Source: Lineus longissimus
Taxonomy: Eukaryota > Nemertea > Pilidiophora > Heteronemertea > Lineidae
Reading direction: 5' to 3'
Assembly: GCF_910592395.1 (NCBI RefSeq)
Contig: NC_088326.1
Location: 11,349,001 to 11,413,000 of the forward strand
Length of the DNA stretch: 64,000 nucleotides
Shown: positions 28,401 through 36,515 of the stretch, one piece after another
Position numbering within the stretch: the stretch's first letter is position 1
Layout of the letters: each line of letters opens with the position of its first letter
Translations under genes and position numbers: made by a program
Notes under the pieces: model-generated
The model's database searches: none
What the model was told of the DNA's origin: nothing
The model's input: the letters and a program-made list of their open reading frames with translations, nothing else

Positions 28401-31400
28401 TTTTCGTCGTCTCTTTTTCATTCGCATTGGGTTTTAGGACTTGTACCAGGTTTTTGGGGCAGCGATATGTATTTGAAGGGTGGTAAGGAAAACTAGGTGT
28501 TGCAGCGAGACGTTAAGCTTATCTGCACAGAACACAACTAATCACTAGTTTGAGATCTCGCCGCTAGGTTTCACTCTCATCACAGTGTGCAAAGGTTTTG
28601 GTGTTGTGTTTCACATGATTACAATATGTTAAAACCAGGGCTTCCTACTTCCTACTAGTATTCTAGTATGTGATGGGGTAAATGATAAACTACTAAATAC
28701 ACCTCACGCTACTCACAATAAACTACTGTGTCTTGATTTCCTTTCAAAGGTAAGCACGTATTTCTTAAAGGTAAACCCGATACCTATAAACACTGCGGTA
28801 AACCTAACACCATTGAATGCAAGCATTCAATGACCTCTCTACGTTTCGACATTTTTAGTGCTATACCTGAATGCTCGTTGGCGAAATCAATGCTGCAAGC
28901 AATTTTTCGAAAATCCGAGCAGCGAATTCACTATTCAGACATTTAATGGAAAGGAATTAAAGAAGTTCATCAGCTTAGCTGATTAGTAAACCAGTTCCGA
29001 TCGTCACACAAATAACAAAAATGCAAAGTTATGCTGGTAAGAACTGCCATTTTATTTTACTGATGACTGCTACCGTGGTGAAGTTTTTTGTTACACAATT
29101 CGAACAATGATTGTGATAGAATATTTTTTTGAACTGACTGGACTGTTTAGTATTTTTGAGAAAACGATAAAGACTTAAAGCAATACTATGACTTGCCACT
29201 GGTTTTCTAAGTTTGAATGATGTTCATCTCGGGTACAACAATAATGCACGCTTTGACTGTGCCACGTATAACCATCATTACTAAAAATACACTGCACGCT
29301 TTAGTTTGGTGATTATAGGTTTGCTGGTTGAAAACACTTTTAAATCACTTCGTGTAGTTTCATGTAGTAATTATGGTACTAACTGAAGAAGCTAGCGGTT
29401 GCCTTAATGTGTCATGATGTATCTTACACCACGTGCACGGCCATTTGCACTTGTTGTTATCGTCGTTGATTCATAAACATAACAAATACGATGACGCAAA
29501 ATTATGATCGGAAGAGGTGTATGTGCTCAATCGAACTAAATTTAAAATCTCGACACCAAAACCGTGGCATCACTTGACTTTCGGATGGCAAAATTTCTTT
29601 AAACCATATCGAACCAAGGAAACATATTGCGAGTTCTGGATACAAGCATGTAAAAAAGGAGGTGGGGATAATTTATTATATCGTTTTCCTACTGACATGG
29701 GGCTCGTGAGAATACAACACTTAAGAACTTTGGTCCCGGAAATGCAGATGGTACGGCTTGCGCATAACTGACCAATCAGCTAACAGAGCCAACAAATGAC
29801 GTAAATCATGCATAATCAGGTGTGCAACGTCTTTTGCTGGCTCTGTTAGCTGTGCTGGCTCTGTTAGCTGATTGGTCAGTTATGCGCAAACTACAATCGT
29901 CATATCCGGGACCGAAGCTCTCACAAGAGATTCCCATCTCACCTAACTTCGCATGGCTTTTGCAGAAGATCTCGAAAATTACCAAGATGGCGGTGTCACC
30001 ACCCTGACAGAGCAACACAAGCGCGCCATACGGGCAATCAGGAAAATACAATACTTCGTCTCCCGCCGGAAGTTCAAGGAGGCGCTGCGACCTTATGACG
30101 TCAAGGATGTGATTGAACAGTACTCCGCTGGTCACGTGGACATGCTGGCGAGGATAAAGACCTTACAGGGAAGGTAGGTGACCTACACTCTCCAAAATAC
30201 ATGTAATGGTTTTGAGAGCTTTTGAAAAATCTTTATATGGTGTTTCAGCTGACAGAAATATGCACCCCTAAAAGGTTTGAGAAGTGAAAAAACCAAAAAA
30301 GGATATTGAACTTGTTAAAGACCTCAAAGGGTTTTTCGTTTCTCTGAAAAACTTCTAGAGGTTTTTGTGTTTGCTGAAAAACCCTAGTAAAAGTTATTTC
30401 AAGACCACAAAAACTCGTATTTTTACAGCGTATCTCTAGAATGCGCTACTGTACAAGTACCTTTCTGATGTTGGCTATTTGCCACTTACTATACATGTAT
30501 AGTAAGTATAGTAAGTGGCAAATAGCCAACATCAAAAAGGTACTTTAGTTCCAATTCAAGCCACCAATTTCGGGAAGCATGTATGCTTCCCGAAATTGGC
30601 TTGCTTGGAACTAACTTTTTCCCCCTTGTCCGTCATTAAAGGCATTCAAGTGTGTTGGACAACAATGACTAGCTCCTTTGTCCCTCACCCATAAAGCCTA
30701 GTTTCCCCTTATGACATCACTATTTCGGACACTCAGCGCCCCATTTCTGGAAAGGTGTATACAGGGCACAGAAATAAAGTAAAAGCCTAAAATTGTCACA
30801 GTCATGAAATAAAAATATTTCATTGGAAAGTTGCTGCGTTTTACCATTTCTCCATACACATGTACTTCCAGTAAAAATGTTGTGGTATCATCTCTAACTC
30901 AAAGCTATCTTCCTTCATTGAATAGAGTAAAACGTCCAGTGGTTACAATGACCACTTTCTGTAGATATCGTGCCCCTCCCGTGGAGAAGGAGTCACCTAA
31001 CTGCACGACAAGGAATCAATCCTCAAACTCCCAGTTCATAGGCGAGTTAATCCTTTAAAGTTGTGTATTTATGCAATGGTCTTCTCTTCCAGACTCGATC
31101 AAATACTTGGAAAACAAGGCTCAAAATCCAAGGATGTTTACGATTCAAAATTTAGTTTAGCATCAAGAGTGGTCAAAGTGGAAAGATCGGTAGGTAAAAG
31201 CTAACCAATATTATGATTTCAATGCATGCGTGTTTACTCAACAAAAGTCTATTCACCGAATGCTTAAAAGGACAACTTTAGCATGAGATATGTTGGTTTT
31301 TTGTAGCTGAATTTACAGAATATTTCCTTCATATTTTATTTTAGGTTGAGGACGTAGAATCGAAGCTGGACCTTCTGATAGATATGTACAAAGAGGACAG

Positions 31401-32142
31401 GCGGATGTGGCAGGACATGCAGCAAAAACAACTTAAGGCTCAACAGGAACAAGTTCAACCTTCACAACAGCAACAACAACAGCAACAACAACAGCAGCAA
31501 AAGCAACAGCAACAACTAGAAAAAGAATGGAAACAACAACATCCACCACCGCGGTATCCTCATTTACAGTTCTATCAAAGACTTCATCCTCCTTCGGGGT
31601 CAATAATTAAACCTCGTCCAATTTTAGTGGACAAACACTACGCCAGTGAGCCTAATACTCCAATAGTGCGTAATCCTGATAAACCTATGCATAGAAACTT
31701 ATCAGACCTGGGACCGAGGATCAAAAAGCGTGTGACGTATCGTTGTTTATCAGACGGCAGTGACCTTGACCATATTGACTCATCGGTGTCAAGGTCAGCT
31801 GGGAAACTGACAATACCTGATGAGATGCACCCTCAAGAAGATAATGATAGTCCGCAAAATTCCGCACAGGGTTCACCCCGCCTGGATCATCTCTCAGAAT
31901 GCAATACGGACACTGAATATATTAGTGATGCTGAGAGTGTGACGTCACAGGACGAACCAACCAATAAGAACAGTCAGACGGCTGAAAATAGCACCGCAGA
32001 AAACAATATGGCGGCAACCACTTCCGATTGTCCTGCTACTTTGAAAGTCGAGGCTACGGAAACTCGGACGTTGCGCCCTGGTGAGAATTCGCACGTGCTA
32101 GTTCGGCCAGAGATACTAAAATTGAGGAAAACCATGTGTTAA
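4376..32142 (+). CDS. KCNQ1: KCNQ1-like voltage-gated potassium channel gene (span; exon 1 missing)
   Basis: Pore-forming subunit of a Kv7 (KCNQ) delayed-rectifier potassium channel of the plasma membrane; the family forms tetramers gated by voltage, calmodulin and PIP2. Thirteen exons from 5375 on join with matching phases to give 766 residues from S1 to the stop. Order: S1 (1-30), S2-S3, S4 with repeating Arg, S5, pore with filter TVGYGD (178-183), S6 ending [17 protein letters not shown]-type calmodulin helix A (about 237-250), helix B/C block with [16 protein letters not shown] (about 441-455), and a final exon with a coiled-coil start and a poly-Gln run. [23 protein letters not shown] and [14 protein letters not shown] resemble vertebrate KCNQ1 more than KCNQ2-5, whereas the undivided 176-nt S3-S4 exon is laid out as in KCNQ2-5. 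The exon encoding the N-terminus was not found. The span starts at a candidate alternative S1 exon; if that is wrong the first exon in the window begins at 5375. Confidence 0.93.
4549..4735. repeat. Tandem duplication, about 92 bp x 2
   Basis: Two adjacent blocks share ATTGTGGGTAAACAAAATGG, then CCGAC.TATGG.TCAGCCTT, then GATGTTTC.GATTT, with about 85-90% match by eye. It lies just downstream of the candidate 91-nt exon. No coding sense is apparent. Confidence 0.75.
4886..5032. repeat. Interspersed repeat, 'ctctctatcaaggaca' family, copy 1
   Basis: Contains the family's diagnostic phrases: GTGGAACCCCTTTTAGCGGA, CTCTCTATCAAGGACAC, TTTTGGTCCCAAATTGG and TCCATTCAATTTGACCTCTC. Other copies lie at 7.7, 50.8, 59.0 and 63.7 kb. 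It looks like a short non-autonomous element; no coding capacity. Confidence 0.75.
5375..5465 (+). CDS. KCNQ1: KCNQ exon encoding S1
   Basis: Acceptor TTTCTTTCAG and donor CTG|GTGAGT bound 91 nt, the same length as vertebrate KCNQ exon 2. It encodes [20 protein letters not shown]..., the S1 helix and start of the S1-S2 loop; [13 protein letters not shown] aligns with CLIFSVLSTIEQY of KCNQ1. The first base completes a codon begun in the unseen exon 1. Confidence 0.93.
5560..5850 (+). pseudogene. Two decayed partial copies of the KCNQ S1 exon
   Basis: Copy A (about 5565-5640) keeps an acceptor-like TTTTTTCAG and CCACTATCGAT...TTCTTCCGTCTG, but its donor reads ATGAGT instead of GTGAGT. Copy B (about 5770-5842) keeps CCACTGTTGATGCG...TTTATTCCATCTG, but its donor reads ATTAGT and the acceptor side is lost. 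The flanking intron is duplicated too (TTTGTCACGTGATGTG follows copies 1 and A; a related TTTGTCACGCG follows B). The unit is about 190-200 bp. Neither copy can be spliced by normal GT sites, so they are pseudo-exons. Confidence 0.75.
5920..6464. repeat. Interspersed repeat, 'agctcacctc...aggtgagcacatggtcc' type
   Basis: Begins TAGCTCACCTCTGGGGAGCT, followed by GTCCGTCGTCGTCCGTCGTC, and ends GAGGTGAGCACATGGTCC. The ends (AGCTCACCT and AGGTGAGC) are short inverted repeats. I recall similar sequences as frequent dispersed repeats in marine invertebrate genomes. It sits in the KCNQ intron after S1 and has no conserved open frame. Confidence 0.7.
6465..8831. other. KCNQ intron, remainder
   Basis: No exon supported. 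Contains a short degenerate duplication (about 6960-7040 and 7240-7290, both with GG.ACCTGGAATGG-like phrases) and copy 2 of the 'ctctctatcaaggaca' repeat. Confidence 0.6.
7701..7862. repeat. Interspersed repeat, 'ctctctatcaaggaca' family, copy 2
   Basis: The clearest copy: starts CAGTAGAACATCTCTATCAA, contains GTCCTTGATAGAGAGGTGTC and TTGGGACCAAAACTAGTGTC, and ends AAGGGAGGTTCCACTGTA. The termini (CAGTAGAAC and GTTCCACTG) form an imperfect inverted repeat, as expected for a small DNA-transposon derivative. Confidence 0.8.
8832..8958 (+). CDS. KCNQ1: KCNQ exon encoding S2 and start of S3
   Basis: Exactly 127 nt, as in vertebrate KCNQ genes. Encodes [20 protein letters not shown]... and ...[13 protein letters not shown]; the conserved acidic residues of S2 are present and WSAGCRSRY matches the KCNQ1 version of the S2-S3 linker. 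Acceptor TTATTATAG, donor TTG|GTGAGT. Confidence 0.95.
8959..9346. other. KCNQ intron, nothing seen
   Basis: 388-bp intron without recognisable repeat or regulatory structure. Confidence 0.7.
9347..9522 (+). CDS. KCNQ1: KCNQ exon encoding S3-S4
   Basis: 176 nt, equal to the undivided exon of KCNQ2-5 and to the sum of KCNQ1 exons 4 and 5 (79 + 97). Encodes S3, then the voltage sensor [20 protein letters not shown] and the S4-S5 linker [16 protein letters not shown]. The position that is His in human KCNQ1 S4 is Arg here. Donor CAG|GTAAGA. Confidence 0.96.
9523..10426. other. KCNQ intron with short duplicated phrase
   Basis: 904-bp intron. Variants of TTGATTGGTCAG occur three times (about 9535, 9720 and 9770), suggesting a small diverged duplication. 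Nothing else seen. Confidence 0.5.
10427..10552 (+). CDS. KCNQ1: KCNQ exon encoding S5
   Basis: 126 nt, in phase. Encodes [20 protein letters not shown] and then [19 protein letters not shown], the S5 helix, turret and start of the pore helix. The turret is shorter than in human KCNQ1. TTLYIGFL and IFSS are KCNQ1-like. Acceptor TTATTTCAG, donor GTG|GTAAGT. Confidence 0.95.
10553..10916. other. KCNQ intron, nothing seen
   Basis: 364-bp AT-rich intron with no recognisable element. Confidence 0.7.
10917..11027 (+). CDS. KCNQ1: KCNQ exon encoding pore filter and S6
   Basis: 111 nt, as in vertebrate KCNQ. Encodes [20 protein letters not shown] and S6 up to SFFALPA. The selectivity filter TVGYGD is intact; the residue just before it is Cys where vertebrate KCNQ has Thr (TTIGYGD), and the filter second residue is Val rather than Ile. 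Confidence 0.96.
11229..11413 (+). CDS. KCNQ1: KCNQ exon encoding S6 end and calmodulin helix A
   Basis: 185 nt starting [20 protein letters not shown] and continuing through [18 protein letters not shown] to [15 protein letters not shown]. This covers the lower S6 gate, the PIP2-contacting basic segment and the IQ-type calmodulin motif of helix A. It ends two bases into a codon, matching the next exon. Confidence 0.94.
11808..11864 (+). CDS. KCNQ1: KCNQ small A-B linker exon (57 nt)
   Basis: Acceptor CTTTTTCAG and donor AG|GTATGC bound a 57-nt open stretch reading [19 protein letters not shown] in the phase left by the previous exon. The region between helices A and B is poorly conserved and often built from small optional exons, so support is phase and splice sites only. 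Confidence 0.6.
12498..12563 (-). ncRNA. tRNA-like SINE head (not a tRNA gene)
   Basis: On the minus strand it reads CCTAGCTCAGACGGTTAGAG (A box) and, about 30 bases later, GGGTTCGAATCC (B box), with a D-stem GCTC/GAGC. The sequence continues into the element's tail and no clean acceptor stem is visible, so it is a SINE head, not a functional tRNA. Confidence 0.75.
12864..12930 (+). ncRNA. Second tRNA-like SINE head
   Basis: Plus-strand A-box-like TTGGCCTTGAGGATAAGAGT and B-box-like TTGAGTTCGAGTCCC, 30-40 bases apart. It differs from the left head and probably derives from a different tRNA. A T-rich run (TTTTTATTTTTTTT) follows soon after and could stop Pol III early. Confidence 0.6.
14843..15056. 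repeat. MITE with ACACTCTTAAAA termini
   Basis: Left end ACACTCTTAAAAATTGAAGA and right end TCTTCAATTTTAAGAGTGT are inverted repeats around a ~165-bp centre with GGGGTTTTT and AAAAACCCC phrases. Related but more decayed pieces lie at 30186-30436 and 33683-33737. Confidence 0.8.
15603..15674 (+). CDS. KCNQ1: KCNQ small A-B linker exon (72 nt)
   Basis: Acceptor GGTGTGCAG and donor ACA|GTAGGT bound 72 nt that continue the frame of the 57-nt exon: [20 protein letters not shown] then VTK. Basic start and polar content fit the A-B linker. Support is mainly phase continuity on both sides. Confidence 0.65.
17213..18023. mobile_element. Palindromic tRNA-headed SINE-like element, copy 2
   Basis: 811 bp with the layout of copy 1: left arm, minus-strand tRNA-like head at 17390-17453, unique centre starting GTGAACTGCTGCCAGCAAAT, plus-strand head at 17755-17824, right arm ending GTTCAGCTTTAA. 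The centre matches copy 1 closely, so the whole composite moved or was copied as one unit. The left arm has a deletion after CACAAACCAG. Confidence 0.85.
19049..19140 (-). mobile_element. LINE-like 3' tail with (GAA)n end
   Basis: On the minus strand the piece ends GATGATGAAGAAGAAGAAAC. LINE fragments elsewhere in this window end in the same kind of GAA run. No reverse transcriptase sequence remains here, so this is a tail only. Confidence 0.4.
19792..20195. repeat. Inverted-repeat element, TTAAGGGAGAATAA termini
   Basis: Starts CTTAAGGGAGAATAATTGG and ends TTATTCTCCCTTTAA, a ~15-bp terminal inverted repeat. Inside are many GATTCTT / AAGAATC words that pair across the centre near TATATGTACATGTATG. 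About 404 bp, non-coding. Confidence 0.65.
20293..20460 (+). CDS. KCNQ1: KCNQ A-B linker exon (168 nt)
   Basis: Acceptor CTATTTCCAG, donor AAG|GTAAGC. Encodes [20 protein letters not shown] and continues to [12 protein letters not shown]. The Arg- and Ser-rich start resembles the DRSRARQAF..K segment before helix B in KCNQ2-5. Phase matches both neighbours. Confidence 0.85.
20724..20933. repeat. MITE, CACTAACG.TGGCGTTAA family, copy 1
   Basis: Begins GCTGTTCAAAACAAATTTGTCA and ends TTTTTTTGAACAGC, flanking inverted CTAACGTTGGCG and AACGCAAGCATTAGTG. An internal block, CTTAACCTGGCGTTATCTCC, is repeated twice. Three further copies are listed. Confidence 0.75.
21762..21892. repeat. Inverted repeat, about 130 bp
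   Basis: Left arm GGGAGACACCTATGAACAAG then AAAGTGAAC; right arm GTTCACTTCCTGTTACATAG then GTGGCTCTCC. Imperfect hairpin with a ~60-bp loop. Confidence 0.6.
22190..22831. mobile_element. Palindromic tRNA-headed element, copy 3 (internally deleted)
   Basis: 642 bp. Both arms and the left minus-strand head (22398-22461) are present. The unique centre has lost about 170 bp, and the right head has lost its B box (AAATAAAATAGTACCGATGAG), so only the left promoter could remain active. Confidence 0.8.
25993..26090. repeat. MITE, CACTAACG.TGGCG family, copy 2
   Basis: Short copy with GCTAACGTTGGCGTTAAGTC at one end and GCTAACGCTGGCGTTTGTC at the other; the centre carries GATGTTTACTGAAGGGGGCG. Confidence 0.6.
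27880..27965 (+). CDS. KCNQ1: KCNQ exon before helix B (86 nt)
   Basis: Acceptor TTTGATAG and donor GAG G|GTACGT bound 86 nt reading [20 protein letters not shown] then SLARKDSE. Its start phase fits the 168-nt exon and its end phase is the only one that fits the helix B exon, which otherwise could not be joined. The end resembles the Ser-rich approach to ..FAEDLD.. in KCNQ1. Confidence 0.75.
27966..29965. other. KCNQ intron with foldback element near its end
   Basis: 2.0 kb. No exon seen. A foldback element (29727-29918) ends about 50 bp before the next exon. Confidence 0.6.
29727..29918. repeat. Foldback element beside the helix B exon
   Basis: Left arm CTTTGGTCCCGGAAATG...TTGCGCATAACTGACCAATC and right arm GATTGGTCAGTTATGCGCAA...TATCCGGGACCGAAG are imperfect reverse complements over ~70 bp. 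Inside, GCTGGCTCTGTTAGCTG is tandemly repeated. Confidence 0.75.
29966..30173 (+). CDS. KCNQ1: KCNQ exon encoding helices B and C
   Basis: 208 nt. Encodes [40 protein letters not shown] and [14 protein letters not shown], the most conserved part of the KCNQ C-terminus: calmodulin-binding helix B followed by the helix C assembly region. Acceptor GCTTTTGCAG, donor GGAAG|GTAGGT. Confidence 0.95.
30174..31092. other. KCNQ intron with MITE remnant and two hairpins
   Basis: Contains a decayed ACACTCT-type MITE (about 30186-30436, with several AAAAACC/GGTTTTT phrases) and two adjacent perfect or near-perfect hairpins (30456-30612). Confidence 0.6.
30456..30612. repeat. Two adjacent hairpins
   Basis: Hairpin 1 (30456-30544): arm AGTACCTTTCTGATGTTGGC continuing CTATTTGCCACTTACTATAC, with its reverse complement after a short loop. 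Hairpin 2 (30547-30612): AGTTCCAATTCAAGCCACCA continuing ATTTCGGGAAGC around ATGTAT. They abut with two bases between them. Confidence 0.85.
31093..31189 (+). CDS. KCNQ1: KCNQ exon encoding helix C-D linker
   Basis: 97 nt reading [20 protein letters not shown] then [12 protein letters not shown]. It aligns with the RLDQSIGK...LNRVEDKV stretch of KCNQ1. Acceptor CTCTTCCAG, donor TCG|GTAGGT. Confidence 0.93.
31345..32142 (+). CDS. KCNQ1: KCNQ terminal exon with helix D and poly-Gln
   Basis: 798 nt to a TAA stop. Starts [20 protein letters not shown], the tetramerising coiled coil (helix D), then a Gln-rich stretch (12 consecutive Gln at most) encoded by mixed CAA/CAG codons, then a long low-complexity Ser/Asp/Glu/Pro tail ending [10 protein letters not shown]. 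Acceptor TTTTATTTTAG. Confidence 0.92.
   Translation, partial: VEDVESKLDLLIDMYKEDRRMWQDMQQKQLKAQQEQVQPSQQQQQQQQQQQQKQQQQLEKEWKQQHPPPRYPHLQFYQRLHPPSGSIIKPRPILVDKHYASEPNTPIVRNPDKPMHRNLSDLGPRIKKRVTYRCLSDGSDLDHIDSSVSRSAGKLTIPDEMHPQEDNDSPQNSAQGSPRLDHLSECNTDTEYISDAESVTSQDEPTNKNSQTAENSTAENNMAATTSDCPATLKVEATETRTLRPGENSHVLVRPEILKLRKTMC
31432..31545 (+). repeat. CAA/CAG microsatellite coding poly-Gln
   Basis: Run of CAA and CAG codons inside the last KCNQ exon, broken by Lys, Leu and Glu. The mixed codons suggest selection for Gln or an old, stabilised expansion. Confidence 0.85.
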
Positions 32143-32747
32143 CCCGTTATTGTGTATAGTAGTTGGGTGTGGGACATTTCAAGTGTAGGTTATTGTTACC
32201 AAGGATCACAAATGATTCAAAATTGAAATTCGCAGTGGACATGCATGCTACCTCGTGGTACGTCAGAGTGCCCTGTGAACCTCTAATGCGGGTATGCTCA
32301 GCAGAATGAGCCTTCTGTCATTCTGTCAGTTGGGGTTGTGGGATACAGTACCATTACTTCCCTTTAGGTCAAAAACCAGTTCAAACCTCTTTCCTCTCAA
32401 AAAGCTCAAGTGACTGAAGAAGGAACATTTTGCATATGCCGCATTGTGTGGTCTCTTAATATAATCTTCGTCATGCAGTTCCAAGAACTTGTATTTGGTT
32501 TGGTCACAGATGTAGAGCAAAGGGTTGGTTTCCGCTATCAGATGAGTAATGAGACTGGCTGATGGACTGGCCCTCCTCCCTCACGTTGTATATTGCCACT
32601 GCGCACTTGCTGTCGCATCGTTGCGCGGCGAAGTGGCGCTGCTGGGCATGGCCAGACTTCATTTAAGACTTCATTCATATCTCCTTGTGGCCTCCAAGTC
32701 AGTTGACTCTGGTCAACATTGAAATAAGACCTAAGTGAGGCTGTAAA

Positions 32748-32753
32748 AATAAA
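32748..32753 (+). promoter_or_regulatory. Candidate polyadenylation signal for KCNQ
   Basis: AATAAA about 600 nt after the KCNQ stop codon, in GTAAAAATAAAAGACAAG. It is the first canonical hexamer I noticed downstream; the real 3' end is not known. Confidence 0.35.
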
Positions 32754-35700
32754 AGACAAGTTCAAATTCTTGCCTTGTACGGTATGTATGCTTCGTGAAA
32801 TTTGTTTTTCCTCGCTCCTGAGAGAGATCCAGCAAGGATCAAAAGCTAGTGAGAAAAAGTCATGAAAAAGGTGTCGACGTTCTTTACTACAGTTTATATT
32901 TATCGGGATTTAGTAGAAAATACGAAAAAAGATTGGTGCTGAACGGCACGGGACAGTCGGCTCACACCTCTGCCCGCATGAAAAATACATCGTTTTCTTG
33001 TTACAAATGTAGGCGTGTGATGCATTAACACTGCTGTATATGTTAAAATTTTAAAGGTTTTCGTCAAAAGGTTATCTTTGTTTTTAGTAAAGTTTTTACA
33101 AGAGTTATTTCTTGGTAAAAGTATTTTTGTGTCTGATCTATTGACCCTAGTCCGGTTACTAGTAATTATTTTCATTTGAATATGAAATCAGTAAATCTGA
33201 TGGATATGACAGAAATACAAGAGTTTTTTCACTGTAGCTAATTTACTGTAAAGGAGGACTAGAAGTAGGGACAAGCACCTTGAAATGATGGACTCTTACA
33301 ACCAGTCATCGGGGTGATTGAGTGTCTCGCGAGATTGGAGGCTGCCATTTTAAGGTGTACTGTCCTATTATTTTAGTCGTATAAGCGTTGTAGGAAACAT
33401 ATACATGACATTCAATGCGTCTGCTCTGAAAGGCAATAAACTACACTTAGTACTTATACATTATGTTCATCACTAATGGCTAAATGATCACTGTACATTC
33501 AATTCACTCCAATTTTTCATTCAAATCTGCGATATAATTTTCGTTTCATTTTCAATGTTGTATATTACAATTTTTATATCTAACCATCGCCAGAGATTCT
33601 TTCATATTGTTATATTTCATGTAAACATACATTAATTCGCATCCTCCTTCAGCAAGCCTGTGTATCGGCCCTAAAACACTCTCAATCTTGAGGGTTTTTT
33701 AAAACCGACCGAAAAGCGTGCTGTGAGAGGGTTTTTGAATTGTAGATAATATTTGCTTTGCGAATTGGTTTAATAGAGCTGCTGCTTTTAATTATAGAAT
33801 GATTAGGTCAAGCCACCAGGGCAGACAAGAACCCCAACAACCTCTACACCCGTGGACTTCTTTCAGCAATTCAAAATGACCAACCTGTAGCCCCTGGACA
33901 CACCATTGCCTCACGCGACAGGTGACCAACCAAAGCGATCACGTGGGGATAATGACCCGTCTATTTTGGTCGTTACGTGTCACTAAAGTGTTGATATGTA
34001 GGACTAAAACATTCTGAGGCAGTTTTTGATATAGCTTACGGATTGCATGTAGGGCTGCCGTTACACTCCGTAAAGGTTTCTCAATGATCCTACTTGAGAA
34101 GTTACGGCCCTACTGGAAGTAATTTTGATGTAAAAAACCAACATATCTCACACCGAGGTTGGTGCATTAGGCTGTGTTCTATTTCAGCAATTCGCAATGC
34201 GTCACAAGTTATGCGTATATAAGCGCACTCACTGTTATACACAGTTCGTATGGAACTGCTTAGTTAAGTTAAGACAAAGGTGGACGAGGGCAAATATGAT
34301 ATTCAAGTAGGCCTATACTGGTGAAATCTAGACGCCCTGACCTGTGTACATGTACTCTTTCAAGAACAAAACCAAATGTACAATGTACACCCTGCACACA
34401 CCCATAATCCTAACAAAAACTGCTATCAATCTGTGAGCGGTTTGCGAAAAAGCTGACAACTGCTTGAAATTTAGAAAACGTGTTTGAAAAATATTTTTGG
34501 ATTATTTGAGAAATTACACATTTTGGTGGCGGTCTCACCATTCAGACAATAATAACCTGTGACGTGTTCTGCAAGAGTAAAAATCACATGCCCCCAACAG
34601 CTATTCGAGTTTTTACTACAGGAGCATATCGCCTCATCGATGACTCCCTTCTTAGTCATTTTTGCTCTTATCCATTTTTGGTAGTTGACATATTGTACAA
34701 AGCACCAGAGTTTCTGCATTCCAATGTTAAGATTTCAGATCCCACCGATTGGGGGTGCCGACGACGAGAACCGCAATTCAGTGGTCACATTCACATTATT
34801 TTAGAGAAAAAAATCATTTCATTGATTCCCATGGAATATATACCCAACCTTTTAGACAATTGATATCTTGTTAATAAACAATCGTAATCTAAGTCATGAG
34901 CAGAGGTTGTCAACTGAGTGAATGTTGCGTGGGAGAGTGGAGAGAGATTGGACAGTTTGCCTCTTTTCCATATCAGCGCCCCTCTTTGTGGTCCGGTTTT
35001 TGGGTAGGCCAATCTTGTCTGTCAAACCAACCAAATAGCGACTGTAGCGACGTGGCGGAGGGCAGGTCAGTATAAAACCTGTATTTTGCACCTACGCATA
35101 AGCCATGCTAGTACGCTAGTCAAGTTGGCACTTGACAAGTGTAATCAAGTGCGAGGCTTGAAGGTTCAAGGTCATGAAGTTCAGCCGTGACGCCAAAAGA
35201 AATGATAACACTGTGAGGTTTGACCAGACCGCCGCAAGAGGCGCCACCTTGGAAAAGGAGAATTGTTGACAATGCATGTGTGTGTAGTGAATTGGAATGT
35301 TCCACTCCCTGTGTTCCTACCAAAAACAGAGATTTCGTGTAAGTTGCAAAAATGATTGTTTGTGATTGGACAGATGGCTAGTATGTATTGTATTCGCATT
35401 TGAGACATCGTGTGTTGTGTGCATGGCATAGCCATATTCATTTCACAGAAATGACTATGGAAGATACAATTGTTGATTGCTGTACCGAGTGTCTGAAGTA
35501 TGGAGCTCGTTATTACATTGAAGGTGATTGAATGTTGCTAATGAGTCTGGTGTTGAAAATAATGATTGGCGATGACTAGGCGTGCGTGCGTGTGCTGTTG
35601 TGTGCGAAAGGAGGTCGTCTCAAAGTGTGGTCTCAATGTCTTCTGGTTCTATAGTACTTGGTTCTTGATGTACCAAATCAAAAGCGTTCTATTTTCCCCA

Positions 35701-36149
35701 GCTGTTCTAATGACCAAACGTACCCCCTCTCTTTGTCAAGAACTTGAAACGAACCCTAAAGCAATTAGAACTTGTTCAAAACGAAGTAAACGCCAGTTTC
35801 AAAGAGAGGAGTCAGTTCTTTGTTTACCAGGGAACAGACTCCCGCCATTGAAATCGGCAATTAGTTTATTTTAAAGGCGTTCTAATTGCTGTAGGATTTC
35901 AAGTTCTATGAGCCAAAATGGCGGCCAGTGACGGTGCCTATGATAGAACTAGAACATGGAACTAACCCCCCCCCCCCGCGTGAAAGCATTTTGATCGAGA
36001 TGCGGAAGATGGGATGGAATGAACTGTTGTGTCGAGTCGTTTGGAAGAGAAGTGTCTTTTGTTTTACATGCGTGAAGTGCTTCGTAGAGAGGTGTCCCCA
36101 TTACCGAGCCTGAGAGGTAACGATGAACAATAGTCAACTTGGCAAGGGG

Positions 36150-36252
36150 CCGGTTGTTCAAGACGGGATTTGGTCACTAACGCTGGCGATAACTGAAGGA
36201 GATAACACCCAGTTAAGGTAACGCCAGCGTTACTGACACAACTTGTCTTTCG
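36150..36252. repeat. MITE, CACTAACG.TGGCG family, copy 3
   Basis: Compact copy: CCGGTTGTTCAAGACGGGAT, GTCACTAACGCTGGCGATAA, then AGGTAACGCCAGCGTTACTG and ACAACTTGTC. The CTAACGCTGGCG / CGCCAGCGTTA inverted pair is exact. Confidence 0.75.
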
Positions 36253-36515
36253 ATGCCCAGTTCTCATGCCCTGCTACTTAAGAAAAAGATTTAATATTCG
36301 ATTTTTTATGTATGATAGAAAGCTGATTGAACCAGCCCGTACGTTGTTTAGGTCGGCACCCCTGGAGTCCGTGGTCGATATGACTGTGAGTTTACGACTT
36401 TATTACATTCACTAATAAAAGTTTCTATAAATCAGTTCTGTTGTGTTATTCTTTGTTTTTATTCTAGTTGTTCTTCAGAAGAGGCTATGGTCTAGTTGCT
36501 CAGACTCGCAACCAT

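Noticed and set aside
31384-32142. Separate poly-Gln protein gene
   Set aside because: It is the last KCNQ exon: it follows an acceptor in phase and begins with the helix D coiled coil.
36351-36390. Micro-exon reading VGTPGVRGRYD between TTTAG and GTGAGT
   Set aside because: Too short, no neighbouring exons and no gene in the interval.
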